Shown here: positions 17,949 to 26,949 of the stretch, piece by piece
How the letters are laid out: each line of letters begins with the position of its first letter
Numbering within the stretch: the stretch's first letter is position 1
Origin: an uncultured Bacteroidales bacterium
Lineage (GTDB): Bacteria; Bacteroidota; Bacteroidia; Bacteroidales; Muribaculaceae
Assembly: GCA_902781045.1 (NCBI GenBank)
Contig: CACZHT010000009.1
Span: 18,410 to 82,409 of the forward strand
Reading direction: 5' to 3'
DNA length: 64,000 bases
The notes under the pieces: model-generated
Database searches by the model: none
Told to the model about the DNA's origin: nothing
Seen by the model: only the letters and a program-made list of their open reading frames with translations
Program-made: the position numbers and the translations under genes

Positions 17949-19108
17949 AAACAATCATGCTAGTGTTCGGGACGCGTCCCGAAGCCATCAAGATGGCTCC
18001 GCTGGTCAAGGCGCTCAAAGCTCGTGACGTTGCGTTTCGCACCATCGTTTGTGTCACTGCGCAACATCGCCAGATGCTTGACCAAGTGCTTGAGATATTT
18101 GACATCAAGCCAGAGTTTGACCTCGACATCATGAAGCCCAACCAGGACCTCTATGATGTGAGTGCGCGTGTATTGCTGGGCATGCGCGAAGTGCTGTCCC
18201 AGGTCAACCCCGACTTGGTGCTGGTGCATGGCGACACCACCACCAGCACCATGGCCGCACTGGCCGCCTTCTACAAGCACATCCCCGTTGGCCATGTCGA
18301 AGCCGGGCTGCGCACCCACAACATCTACAGCCCATGGCCCGAGGAGATGAACCGACAGATTACCGGCCGCATCGCGACTTTTGACTTCGCACCGACAGCG
18401 CTTAGCCGCCAAAATCTGCTGGACGAACATACCCCCGACAACCGAATTGTCGTCACAGGAAACACGGTCATCGATGCGCTCCACTGGGTGGTTGACCGCA
18501 TCAAGGGCGACAATGAGTTACAAATAAAGCTGGCCGGCGAAATCCGCCGATTCGGTTATGACGTTGATCGCATTGCCAATGGTCAACGCATGGTACTCAT
18601 CACCGGTCATCGCCGCGAGAACTTCGGCGACGGTTTCGACCACATCTGCCGCGCCATCAAGACGCTCGCTGAGCATTTCCCGGATGTCGACTTTGTCTAC
18701 CCGATGCACCTCAATCCCAATGTTCGCCGTCCCATTCATGAAATCTTCGGCGACGACCTGGCACGCGGCAAGGGCAATCTGTTCTTCATCGAGCCGCTGG
18801 AGTACCTCTCGTTCGTCTACCTGATGGAGAAGTCAACCATTGTCCTCACCGACAGTGGCGGCATCCAGGAGGAGGCGCCAGGGCTGGGCAAGCCCGTGCT
18901 GGTGATGCGTGACACGACCGAACGCCCTGAAGCCCTCGAGGCCGGCACAGTCAAGCTTGTGGGCACCGACTATGACACGATTGTCAACAACATGACCCAG
19001 TTGCTCACCGACCCGGCTGCGTATCGTGCCATGAGCCAAGCCGTCAACCCCTACGGTGACGGCAATGCGTGCTCGCGCATCGTCGACCATCTGCTCCACA
19101 ACCTTTAG
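17945..19108 (+). CDS. wecB: UDP-N-acetylglucosamine 2-epimerase (non-hydrolysing)
   Basis: 387 residues from ATG at 17945, overlapping the preceding stop by 4 nt. Family motifs: VFGTRPEAIKMAPL, VHGDTTTSTMAAL, GHVEAGLRT, PEEMNRQI, TGHRRENFG, TDSGGIQEEAP and MRDTTERPEAL. It converts UDP-GlcNAc to UDP-ManNAc in the cytoplasm, the donor expected for the GT26 transferase at 6126-6827. In Gram-positive wall teichoic acid synthesis the same step is done by MnaA. Confidence 0.97.
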   Translation: MKTIMLVFGTRPEAIKMAPLVKALKARDVAFRTIVCVTAQHRQMLDQVLEIFDIKPEFDLDIMKPNQDLYDVSARVLLGMREVLSQVNPDLVLVHGDTTTSTMAALAAFYKHIPVGHVEAGLRTHNIYSPWPEEMNRQITGRIATFDFAPTALSRQNLLDEHTPDNRIVVTGNTVIDALHWVVDRIKGDNELQIKLAGEIRRFGYDVDRIANGQRMVLITGHRRENFGDGFDHICRAIKTLAEHFPDVDFVYPMHLNPNVRRPIHEIFGDDLARGKGNLFFIEPLEYLSFVYLMEKSTIVLTDSGGIQEEAPGLGKPVLVMRDTTERPEALEAGTVKLVGTDYDTIVNNMTQLLTDPAAYRAMSQAVNPYGDGNACSRIVDHLLHNL

Positions 19109-19157
19109 AGCAGCCGCCCCAACGCTCAAACAACAACTCTCAAAAAACAAATATCAG

Positions 19158-20192
19158 ATGAAAGGAAAAATCTTAGTCACAGGTGGAACCGGCTTCATCG
19201 GTTCGCACACAACGGTCGAGCTGCAGAATGCCGGCTATGAGGTGGTCATCATCGACAACTTGAGCAACAGCAACCGTGACGTGCTCGACGGCATTGAACA
19301 CATCACAGGCATCCGTCCAGTCTTTGTCGAGGGCGACTGCACTGACATCGACACATTGCACCGTTTGTTCAAGGACAACCCTGGCATACAAGGCATCATC
19401 AACTTTGCAGCCAGCAAGGCGGTGGGCGAGTCGGTGCAGAAACCCATCATGTACTATCGCAACAACATCAACATCCTGCTCAACTTGCTCGATTTGATGC
19501 CCGTCTATGGGGTGAAAGGATTTGTCTTCTCGTCGTCATGCACAGTCTATGGCGAGCCAGACCAGAATCCCATCACCGAGAACGCCCCCACCAAAAAGGC
19601 GACCTCGCCCTACGGAGCCACCAAACAAATCTGTGAAGACATCATAGCCGATGTCATCAAGAGCGGTAGCCCCATCAAGGCCATCTTGTTGCGCTATTTC
19701 AACCCCATCGGAGCGCATCCCAGTGCCGAGATAGGCGAGTTGCCCAACGGCGTACCCCAGAATCTGATTCCCTATCTGACACAGACTGCCATTGGCATCC
19801 GTCCAATGCTCAGTGTGTTCGGCGATGACTACAACACGCCCGACGGGTCTTGTATCCGTGACTTTATCAATGTGGTCGACCTGGCCAAGGCCCATGTGCG
19901 TGCACTTGACCGCATGCTCACCGACGAGAGCAAAGAGCCCCTCGAGGTCTTCAACATCGGCACAGGCAACGGTCTGTCGGTTCTGCAACTGATTGATGCT
20001 TTCCAGCGGGCAACAGGCGTTGAAGTTCCCCACAAGATTGTGGGTCGGCGCGAGGGCGACATCGAGCAGATTTGGGCCGATCCCAAGCGAGCCAACGAGG
20101 TTCTGGGCTGGAAGGCCGAGGCCACGGTCGAGGAAACCATGCTCAGTGCCTGGAACTGGCAAAAGCGCCTGCGCGAGCGCGGAATCATGTAA
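19158..20192 (+). CDS. galE: UDP-glucose 4-epimerase
   Basis: 344 residues from ATG at 19158. NAD-binding motif GGTGFIGSHT near residue 8-17, catalytic Ser in FSSSCTVYGEP and YxxxK in SPYGATKQ; LRYFNPIGAHPSAEIGE is typical of GalE. It interconverts UDP-glucose and UDP-galactose (or the GlcNAc/GalNAc pair) and so supplies hexoses for the glycan. It follows wecB by 49 nt in the same operon. Confidence 0.96.
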   Translation: MKGKILVTGGTGFIGSHTTVELQNAGYEVVIIDNLSNSNRDVLDGIEHITGIRPVFVEGDCTDIDTLHRLFKDNPGIQGIINFAASKAVGESVQKPIMYYRNNINILLNLLDLMPVYGVKGFVFSSSCTVYGEPDQNPITENAPTKKATSPYGATKQICEDIIADVIKSGSPIKAILLRYFNPIGAHPSAEIGELPNGVPQNLIPYLTQTAIGIRPMLSVFGDDYNTPDGSCIRDFINVVDLAKAHVRALDRMLTDESKEPLEVFNIGTGNGLSVLQLIDAFQRATGVEVPHKIVGRREGDIEQIWADPKRANEVLGWKAEATVEETMLSAWNWQKRLRERGIM

Positions 20193-20219
20193 CAAACAAC
20201 ACCAACTTTTTTTGGACAG

Positions 20220-20708
20220 ATGAAAAAAATCCTTCTCTCCACCATTCTTGCTCTCATGGTCTCAATGGCCTGCCAGAGCGCAACAGTCATCGACGAAATC
20301 AAGCGAATCGATGACATCACGGCCTATCATGTGCCTCGTTTCTTAATCAAGAACGTGCTGGGGATGAACGGTGTCTTCGACGAAGTCATGCCAGGCACGA
20401 GCATCAGTGCCTTGCGCAATGTTGAGAGCATCGACTTCATCATGGCCCACAAGCGTGGAGCCAAGAAGAAGGTGCGCAAACAGCTTGAGAAGCTGGCCAA
20501 AGACCCCGCCTTTGAGGTCATCATGCAGGCCAAGAAGGACAAGAAGCGCAACACAGTGGTCTATGGCTTGCCACTGACCGACGATGACTACAAAGAGGTC
20601 ATCATTGTGGTCGATGAGGATGACAACATCACCATCATCGATGTCATGGGCACGCTCAACATCGACGAACTGTCACGCATCGCTCCTGCCGAGACCGAGG
20701 CATTGTAG
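20220..20708 (+). CDS. Small exported protein, DUF4252-like
   Basis: 162 residues with an N-terminal signal peptide (KKILLSTILALMVSMA); the Cys at residue 18 could be a relaxed Bacteroidota lipidation site. The mature part has VESIDFIMAHK and an acidic C-terminus, reminiscent of the DUF4252 family of Bacteroidota lipoproteins, but the match is uncertain. It lies 27 nt after galE and is the last gene before a strong terminator. Function is unknown. Confidence 0.75.
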   Translation: MKKILLSTILALMVSMACQSATVIDEIKRIDDITAYHVPRFLIKNVLGMNGVFDEVMPGTSISALRNVESIDFIMAHKRGAKKKVRKQLEKLAKDPAFEVIMQAKKDKKRNTVVYGLPLTDDDYKEVIIVVDEDDNITIIDVMGTLNIDELSRIAPAETEAL

Positions 20709-20735
20709 CAAAACCACCCCATCGGCTGAAAAAAC

Positions 20736-20771
20736 GAAAGCGTTTGAGAACCAGATGTCTCAAACGCTTTC
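20736..20771. terminator. Bidirectional intrinsic terminator
   Basis: Perfect 14-bp arms (GAAAGCGTTTGAGA and complement), 8-nt loop 20750-20757, with TTTTAT after it and AAAAAAC before it. It serves both the glycan operon (plus) and rpsP (minus), which converge here. Confidence 0.9.
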
Positions 20772-20803
20772 TTTTATCTTCTGTCGGTGAATGCCACTTG
20801 GCA

Positions 20804-21361
20804 TTATGCCTCGGCGGGAGCGTCGGTTGCGGGAGCCTCCTCCTGTGCAGGAGCAGCCTCAGCAGCCTTGGCGGCCTCTTCAGCAGCCTTGGCGGCAGCC
20901 AGCTCGGCACGCTTCTTGGCAACGGCCTCGGCCTTTGCCTCGTTCTTCTTGGTCTCTTCATCGAGAGCCTTCTTGGCTGCTGCCTTCTTGCTCTCACGCT
21001 CCTGATTCTTCACAGCCTCCAGCTTGGCTGCCTTCTCGGTCTTCCAAGCCTCGAAACGGCGCTGGGCCTCAGCCTCATCAAAAGCGCCCTTCTTCACACC
21101 ACCCTGGAGATGCTTCATCAGCATGACGCCTTCACGGCTGAGGATGTTGCGTACAGTCTCGGTGGGCTGTGCGCCGACATTCACCCAATAGAGTGCGCGC
21201 TCGAAATTTAAACTTATTGTAGCAGGATTAGTGTTGGGGTTATAAGAACCAATCCTTTCAATAAATCTACCATCTCGTGGTGCCCTGCTATCGGCGATGA
21301 CAATGGGATAAAACGCGTAGTCCTTGTGACCGTGGCGTTGCAATCTAATCTTTACTGCCAT
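20804..21361 (-). CDS. rpsP: 30S ribosomal protein S16 with Ala/Lys/Glu-rich tail
   Basis: 185 residues. The first ~85 residues are a normal S16 ([46 protein letters not shown]). The remaining ~100 residues form a low-complexity, charged, Ala-rich extension rich in AEA, AKA and EEAAKA repeats, probably helical or disordered. Extended S16 proteins are usual in Bacteroidota. The protein is part of the 30S subunit and needed for its assembly. Confidence 0.96.
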   Translation of the reverse strand: MAVKIRLQRHGHKDYAFYPIVIADSRAPRDGRFIERIGSYNPNTNPATISLNFERALYWVNVGAQPTETVRNILSREGVMLMKHLQGGVKKGAFDEAEAQRRFEAWKTEKAAKLEAVKNQERESKKAAAKKALDEETKKNEAKAEAVAKKRAELAAAKAAEEAAKAAEAAPAQEEAPATDAPAEA

Positions 21362-21411
21362 TTTAGATAATAATGAGTTTAAATTTGTTAGTTAATGTGG
21401 AGTTGCCTCCG

Positions 21412-21440
21412 TTAAAAAAAGTGACCTCTTGCAAGGTCAC
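21412..21440 (-). terminator. Intrinsic terminator after tRNA-Gln
   Basis: A hairpin with 7-bp arms (GTGACCT and complement at 21421-21440) is followed on the minus strand by seven T residues (21412-21419 region), 9 nt downstream of the tRNA. It separates the tRNA from rpsP. Confidence 0.75.
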
Positions 21441-21448
21441 TTCCTTAG

Positions 21449-21519
21449 TTGTCCTGGTAGGATTCGAACCCACGCAAACGGAACCAGAATCCGGTGTGCT
21501 ACCGTTACACCACAGGACA
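21449..21519 (-). tRNA. tRNA-Gln (anticodon CUG)
   Basis: 71 nt with a full cloverleaf on the minus strand: acceptor stem TGTCCTG/CAGGACA (21513-21519 with 21450-21456), D arm, anticodon loop TTCTGGT giving CTG, and T arm with TTCGAAT. The outer pair of the anticodon stem is a C-U mismatch. CCA is not encoded. Confidence 0.93.
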
Positions 21520-21535
21520 ATTCCTAAATGCGATG

Positions 21536-21565
21536 CAAAGGTACTGCTTTTTTCTGAACCGGCAA
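21536..21565 (-). promoter_or_regulatory. Promoter for tRNA-Gln
   Basis: Minus-strand TTG (21565-21563), 19 nt, TACCTTTG (21543-21536); the start would be about 10 nt before the tRNA 5' end. Confidence 0.7.
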
Positions 21566-21644
21566 GCGTTTTCCAAAAAAAATTTCAAAAAAAAGTGATT
21601 TTTTCGGTTTTTTCCGTGGAATTTCGCGATTTGCGGCCCATTTT

Positions 21645-22388
21645 TCACCTTTTTCCTGCATCGGACGGAAGATTTTCTAGTGGCAGTGAACTAGCAATGG
21701 CCTGTCGGCTCTCATCCATCAGTTGGGCAATATTGTGGCCTTCGGGCGATGGAATGATGGGATTGTGCAGAGTGAGTACAATCTTTCCGGGGGAGACATT
21801 GAATGTCGAGCGCGGCATCACGCGGTAGCTGCCGTCAATGGTGATGGGCACTACCGGCAGATTGAACTCTACGGCCAATTTGTAGGCACCTGGCTTAAAC
21901 TGCCCCATCCTGCCAGTGGCAGTGCGTCGTCCCTCGGGGAACACCACCAACGACATGCCTCGGCTCAACTTGCGTTCAGCATCGGCCATGGTGCGCTTCA
22001 GCCCCTCGGTCGAATGTGTATCTACCATGATGTGTCCTGCCCGCTGACATGCCGTGCCGACCAGAGGAAAGTTGGCAAGCCCCTTGCGCATCATCCATTT
22101 GAACGGGTGCCCCAGAAACCCATAGATAGAGAAGATGTCAAAAGCACCCTGATGATTGGCGACAAACACATAACTGGTCTCTTTATTAATAAGGTGTCTA
22201 TTCTTGACCTCGACACGCACGAACAGTAGCATGCACCACAAGCGTGACCACCACTTGGCCGGATAGTAGCCCCACCATTCACTGTCCAGATATGTGCCAA
22301 TGATTGTGACTACCGCAGTGACAATGGTTGCCACCAACAGAATGGGCGCAACGATGCACCACTGGTATATCATGAAGAGATATTTCAT
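21645..22388 (-). CDS. plsC: 1-acyl-sn-glycerol-3-phosphate acyltransferase
   Basis: 247 residues. One or two N-terminal transmembrane segments (about 5-35), then the catalytic NHQGAFD (HX4D motif) near residue 79-85, VVFPEGRRT, and VPITIDGSYRVMP, typical of PlsC/LPLAT enzymes. It acylates lysophosphatidic acid at the sn-2 position to make phosphatidic acid at the inner membrane. It is a single-gene unit with its own promoter. Confidence 0.92.
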   Translation of the reverse strand: MKYLFMIYQWCIVAPILLVATIVTAVVTIIGTYLDSEWWGYYPAKWWSRLWCMLLFVRVEVKNRHLINKETSYVFVANHQGAFDIFSIYGFLGHPFKWMMRKGLANFPLVGTACQRAGHIMVDTHSTEGLKRTMADAERKLSRGMSLVVFPEGRRTATGRMGQFKPGAYKLAVEFNLPVVPITIDGSYRVMPRSTFNVSPGKIVLTLHNPIIPSPEGHNIAQLMDESRQAIASSLPLENLPSDAGKR

Positions 22389-22419
22389 AGCATTTGTTGG
22401 TTTATTGGTATTCAGTCTG

Positions 22420-22450
22420 CAAAGGTAGTGCTTTTTGCGCTAAAAAGCAA
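22420..22450 (-). promoter_or_regulatory. Promoter for plsC
   Basis: Minus-strand TTG (22450-22448), 20 nt, TACCTTTG (22427-22420). The -33 element sits inside the hairpin at 22439-22480. Confidence 0.65.
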
Positions 22451-22480
22451 CAACCATAATTGAGATTGTTGCTTTTTAGC
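22439..22480. terminator. Terminator-like hairpin downstream of rprY
   Basis: Perfect 15-bp arms (GCTAAAAAGCAACAA at 22439-22453 and complement at 22466-22480) with a 12-nt loop. The T-run lies in the descending arm rather than after it. It lies 29 nt after the rprY stop. Confidence 0.7.
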
Positions 22481-22508
22481 TTTGGCAAATAACAACCGAA
22501 CCGTGCAA

Positions 22509-23213
22509 TTACTTCAACTCGGGGTCGGGTGCGATGAGTTTGTAGCCCTTGCCATGGATGTTGATAATCTGGATGTTGGGGTCGTCCTTGAGTTTCTTGC
22601 GCAGCTTGGTGATATAGACATCCATCGAGCGTGCATTGAAGTAGTTGTCATCAATCCAGATGGTCTTCAGTGCGAAGTTTCGCTCCAGAATTTCATTCAT
22701 GTGAGCGCACAGCAGACTCAACAGTTCACTCTCCTTAGTGGTGAGGTTGTCACTGCTGTCGTCAGTGAACAGCACTTGTCGCTGTGTGTCGAATGTGAAC
22801 TTGCCAATGCGATAGACAGTCACATCTTTTCCCTTCTTCCCCTTGACGCGACGCAGAATGGCCTCGATGCGTAACACCAGCTCCTCCATGCTGAATGGCT
22901 TGGTTATGTAGTCATCGGCACCGAGCTTAAATCCCTCCAGGATGTCATCCTTCATCGTCTTGGCAGTCAAGAAGATGATGGGCACATCGGTGTTGACCAT
23001 GCGTATCTCCTGAGCCAGCTGGAAACCGTCTTTCTTGGGCATCATCACGTCCAGCAGACAGATGTCATACTTGCCCTTGAGGAAAGCCTTGTAGCCGGCT
23101 TCGCCGTCTGGCATGAGGTCGGCCTTATAGCCCTTGTCCTCCAGGTACTCGCGTGTGAGCGTTCCCAGGTTCTCATCGTCCTCACACAGGAGGATTCTCA
23201 ATTTCTCTTCCAT
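22509..23213 (-). CDS. rprY: OmpR-family response regulator RprY
   Basis: 234 residues. Receiver domain (1-120) with acidic pair EDD at 11-13, phosphoacceptor Asp55 in LLDVMMPKKDG and the FLTAK/KPF switch residues; C-terminal winged-helix DNA-binding domain ending in INIHGKGYKLI. It lies 8 nt after the sensor kinase gene and matches the Bacteroides RprX/RprY pair, a conserved envelope and stress regulator in the phylum. Target genes cannot be read here. Confidence 0.93.
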   Translation of the reverse strand: MEEKLRILLCEDDENLGTLTREYLEDKGYKADLMPDGEAGYKAFLKGKYDICLLDVMMPKKDGFQLAQEIRMVNTDVPIIFLTAKTMKDDILEGFKLGADDYITKPFSMEELVLRIEAILRRVKGKKGKDVTVYRIGKFTFDTQRQVLFTDDSSDNLTTKESELLSLLCAHMNEILERNFALKTIWIDDNYFNARSMDVYITKLRKKLKDDPNIQIINIHGKGYKLIAPDPELK

Positions 23214-23221
23214 AAGATTGT

Positions 23222-24712
23222 CTATTTTAAGAGTGGTAAAATAATGATGAATCGTGATCCTTGGCCAGGCTCGCTCTCGACACGTATAGTGCCTCCAAAC
23301 AAGGTGATCATCTTGTGCACATAGGCCAGCCCTAGCCCGAAGCCCTTGACATCGTGTCGGTTGCCAGTCGACACTCGGTAGAACTTCTCAAAAATTTTCT
23401 TCTGGTCATCGCGCTTGATGCCGATGCCATTGTCACTGATGGCAATCTCGAGGGTGTCCTCGTCGGGGTTGCGTGTCTCGACACGCAGTTGCAGTGGCAC
23501 GTCCTCACGCCGGTACTTGATGGCGTTGTCCAGCAGGTTGAATATCACATTAGTGAAGTGCATCCTGTCGACATTGACTATCGGGTCTTCGGCATCAAGG
23601 TCAGCACGGATGCTGCCGCCATAGTTGTCAACCTTGATTTTGAACGTATTCACCACGCTATAGATGCAGCCATTGGCATCTTCCTCCTCCAGTCGCATCG
23701 TTGCGTTCTTTCGGTCGAACATCGACATCTGCAGCACCTTCTCGACTTGGAAGCGCAGACGCTTGGTCTCATCGTTGATGACCGTGGCCACATGCTTGAG
23801 CCGGGCGTCGCTCTTGCGCACCGAGTCGTCGTTGAGCATCTGGGCGGCTATCGAAATACTCGAGATGGGTGTCTTGAACTCGTGCGTCATGTTGTTGATA
23901 AAGTCATTCTTGATCTCACTCAGTTTCTTCTGGCGGAACGCGATGACCACCGTGTAGATGAACACTGCCATCAAGATGAGCGTAAAGACAAACGACGGTA
24001 TCATGAATCGCACCGACGATGTGATGTAGTCACGCTTGCTGGGAAAAGTCACACACAATGTGTGACGCTTGCTCTGTGGGTCGTTGGCAAACAGAACCTG
24101 GCTGTAGATGTCGCGCTGTTTCTCGGGGGCATAGCCGTCCGTACAGTACACCATTCCGCCGGCTCGACTGGTCACCGCAAACTCAAACGGCAGATGCACA
24201 CCGTTGTTCTCCAGCTCACTGCGGAGGTATTCACTCACCGTGGCCGAGTCGGCACGCTCGGTGATGGGGCGGTCGCTCGACTGCATCAGGATAGTGAGAA
24301 TCACCTCGTTGAGCAGTCCCTTTTGATAAAGGTATTGCCCCTTGAGAATCTCTTGACGTATCGAGTAGGTGTCGGTCAGGTCACGCAGTGTGCTCAGGTT
24401 GGCCGGCCGCTGCATCTGAGGGCTGTCCAGCATAGCCATTGTGTCGGTCCGGAGGTCCGATTCGTGGTCAAGTCCCAGACCTTGCGGGTGAAAAGCCGCC
24501 TCGGCCTCCTGCAAGTCCTGATCCAGATAATATTTCGTCTCATTCTGCTCAAGCATAGTCGACACGCCGTACAGACTGCGTGTCACCAGCTCTTTGAACT
24601 GCTCGTTGCGCATCTTGATCATGTTCTCCATATACATAATCTGTACCGCAAGCAGACCCAGCAAGGTCAGAGCCATCACAATGGTGAGTAACCATATTGT
24701 CGATTTTTTCAT
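23222..24712 (-). CDS. rprX: Sensor histidine kinase RprX
   Basis: 496 residues. Two transmembrane segments (about 7-27 and 237-260) enclose a periplasmic sensor of about 200 residues. The H-box MTHEFKTPISS has His277, and the ATPase domain has NLLDNAIKY, ISDNGIGI and GFGLGLAYV. It phosphorylates the adjacent RprY. The operon starts here, with a good promoter 36-66 nt upstream. Confidence 0.93.
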   Translation of the reverse strand: MKKSTIWLLTIVMALTLLGLLAVQIMYMENMIKMRNEQFKELVTRSLYGVSTMLEQNETKYYLDQDLQEAEAAFHPQGLGLDHESDLRTDTMAMLDSPQMQRPANLSTLRDLTDTYSIRQEILKGQYLYQKGLLNEVILTILMQSSDRPITERADSATVSEYLRSELENNGVHLPFEFAVTSRAGGMVYCTDGYAPEKQRDIYSQVLFANDPQSKRHTLCVTFPSKRDYITSSVRFMIPSFVFTLILMAVFIYTVVIAFRQKKLSEIKNDFINNMTHEFKTPISSISIAAQMLNDDSVRKSDARLKHVATVINDETKRLRFQVEKVLQMSMFDRKNATMRLEEEDANGCIYSVVNTFKIKVDNYGGSIRADLDAEDPIVNVDRMHFTNVIFNLLDNAIKYRREDVPLQLRVETRNPDEDTLEIAISDNGIGIKRDDQKKIFEKFYRVSTGNRHDVKGFGLGLAYVHKMITLFGGTIRVESEPGQGSRFIIILPLLK

Positions 24713-24747
24713 CTCGTCAAAAAAATGATTGCTTTAACAATCGGCTG

Positions 24748-24778
24748 CAAAATTAACACTTAAATGTGAAATAACAAA
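24748..24778 (-). promoter_or_regulatory. Promoter for rprX-rprY
   Basis: Minus-strand TTTG (24778-24775), 19 nt, TAATTTTG (24755-24748); expected transcript start about 29 nt before the ATG. Confidence 0.7.
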
Positions 24779-24882
24779 ATTTTAACAAATCTTTTTTCAC
24801 GAAAATCGACCAATGGACACTTTTTCCGCCTTTCACACTCATTTCACACCCTTTTCGCCCCCTAATGTCGATATATTCGGCA

Positions 24883-26949
24883 TCACCTGGCGACATAAGC
24901 ACCAGTGTGCTTGATGTCATGAAAAAGCAAGTTCAGTCGTCGGCACGTATCGGCATGAGCTTCACAACGTTCATCGGGCAGGTCGCCAGACAGCAATACC
25001 AACTCAGGCCGGCAAGCCTCGGCCAAGGCACGCAGCGAGCCGTGGTATCGCTTGGTCACAACCAGCACATCAACAGCCTCCATGCTCCTGCACCATTCAA
25101 GCCACCGTCGCGACATCCCCTTACCAGCCACCAACAGCCTCTTGCCATGAATATAGGCCAAAGGACTACGAACCATCGACATTGTGGTCTTGACACTGTC
25201 CTTGACCCAATGCAGTGAGTCTGCCCCCATGTGCGCCACCAGACGGCGATGGACCTGTTCGAACAGTTGCCGGTCGGCAGTCGGGTTGTCGGGAATCCAG
25301 GTGTAGACATGACCATTCTCATGCCACACAATGGGTGTGGAGCCATAGTCGTTCAGCACCATCAAGCCACGCGTAGGCGTGTTGCTGCTCAGCCAAGCCA
25401 GCTGTCCCACAACGATAGCAATGAAGCCCATCGCCCCCATCAACCAGCCGAAATTTCGGGACACCCCCCAGATGACAACGCACCCCAGAGCCACATAAAA
25501 CAAGATAACTGTCAACTCGGTGACATACACACCACTGAAGTGAGAGCCAGGCAGTGACGCAACGGCTTGAGACACTTGACTCATGTAGTTGTACAACAGT
25601 TCGATGGCATTGTTCAGGACATTCCACTCCAGCCTGATAACTGCTAAAAACAAAAAAACCACACCCAGCACCATGACAACCGGCATTAGGGGAAGAATCA
25701 GCACATTAGACAGCACTGAATACATCGAGATTGAACAGAAGTAATAGGCACTGAGCATGATGGTCGCGGCCATAGCAATGAGCGACGTACCCACCAACGA
25801 CCACAGCCAACGCAACACACGCCGCCTGCGGTTGACACTAGGCATCGCCACGCTTTGCCATCCCACAATTGCCGCCACAGTGACATAACTCAACTGAAAA
25901 CCAGCTTGATAGATTGCTGTGGGCCAGATGCACAGAGTGACAAGGGCCGAAACAGACATTGCGTTGAGTGCCACCGACTTGCGGTAGAGCACAATGGCCA
26001 CCATCGTGAAGCCAATCATGATGGTGGCTCTCACCACCGATGGCGACAAGCCTGTAAACACAGCAAAGGCGACAAGAGCGGCCATCGTGAGCAGAAGACG
26101 CAACTTCTTGAGCCGCAAGTAATCGAGCGGAAACAGCAAGAGCCAAATCAGACTAGAGATCAGCCCCACATGCAGTCCGCTCAAGGCCAAGATGTGGGCA
26201 ACTCCCGCTTGCGAGAAGCTCATGCGCACACCCGGGTCAATCAGCCGGCTGTTGCCCAGCAGCAAGGCTATCATCATGTCAAGAGCCGGTGGCGATAGAG
26301 ATGTGTTGAGCAACCGCGTCATCAACTGTCGGCGCAATGAGGAGGCACATGCCAGCAGGGTGGGGCGGTGCCCCAAACGGCACAGCTTGTTAACGGGCAA
26401 GTTCTGGCTGTAGAGGATGCCTTGTTGCCACAAATGGCTCTCGCGGTCAAACTCATCGGGGTTGCCAGAATTAGTCACCGGTGCGAGATTACAGTCAAAC
26501 GCCAGCACATCTCCCTCACGCATCAGGTAGTCACAACCTCGTGTGGTGAGCAACACGCGCTGTGGCGGCAGCCCATTTCCGCCGCAGTCCATCAGCCGCA
26601 CTTGCAGCCGCATGCCATAGTCATAGGCCTCGACATTCTCGACCAGCACACTCACTGTGCGCCCATTGACCTGCTGCAAGTCCAGTGGCCGAGGACGGTA
26701 CAATTCAAGTGACAATGCCCCAGCGGCCATCGACAAGAGAACCACCGGAAGTGCCCACCACGCGCGCATGGCATATTGGCGCATAGGATTATGTCCACCG
26801 AGAGCGATGACAATATAGCTGACTCCGCCAGCCACAAACAGGCTCACGACAAGCCACAAGCCAGGCAACATTGTGCCCAACACGATGCCAAGCACAAAAG
26901 GCAGCAAAAGTCGCAAGGCAGGCAGACGCGACAACGGTGACTGGTTCAA
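24883..26949 (-). CDS. comEC: ComEC/Rec2-family DNA uptake channel
   Basis: 688 residues. N-terminal OB-like periplasmic domain (about 60-190) and the Competence domain of about ten transmembrane segments with ALSGLHVGLI and FTGLSPSVVRATIM. The last ~150 residues lie where ComEC homologs often carry a metallo-beta-lactamase-like domain, but no HxHxDH motif is present. It would carry single-stranded DNA across the inner membrane during natural transformation. The start is a TTG (26949) that overlaps the aroE stop by 4 nt. dprA, another transformation gene, lies at 37441-38553. Confidence 0.9.
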   Translation of the reverse strand: MNQSPLSRLPALRLLLPFVLGIVLGTMLPGLWLVVSLFVAGGVSYIVIALGGHNPMRQYAMRAWWALPVVLLSMAAGALSLELYRPRPLDLQQVNGRTVSVLVENVEAYDYGMRLQVRLMDCGGNGLPPQRVLLTTRGCDYLMREGDVLAFDCNLAPVTNSGNPDEFDRESHLWQQGILYSQNLPVNKLCRLGHRPTLLACASSLRRQLMTRLLNTSLSPPALDMMIALLLGNSRLIDPGVRMSFSQAGVAHILALSGLHVGLISSLIWLLLFPLDYLRLKKLRLLLTMAALVAFAVFTGLSPSVVRATIMIGFTMVAIVLYRKSVALNAMSVSALVTLCIWPTAIYQAGFQLSYVTVAAIVGWQSVAMPSVNRRRRVLRWLWSLVGTSLIAMAATIMLSAYYFCSISMYSVLSNVLILPLMPVVMVLGVVFLFLAVIRLEWNVLNNAIELLYNYMSQVSQAVASLPGSHFSGVYVTELTVILFYVALGCVVIWGVSRNFGWLMGAMGFIAIVVGQLAWLSSNTPTRGLMVLNDYGSTPIVWHENGHVYTWIPDNPTADRQLFEQVHRRLVAHMGADSLHWVKDSVKTTMSMVRSPLAYIHGKRLLVAGKGMSRRWLEWCRSMEAVDVLVVTKRYHGSLRALAEACRPELVLLSGDLPDERCEAHADTCRRLNLLFHDIKHTGAYVAR

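Noticed and set aside
23354..24691. A 445-codon plus-strand frame opposite rprX
   Set aside because: Shadow of the sensor kinase; His/Val/Leu-rich composition without domain.
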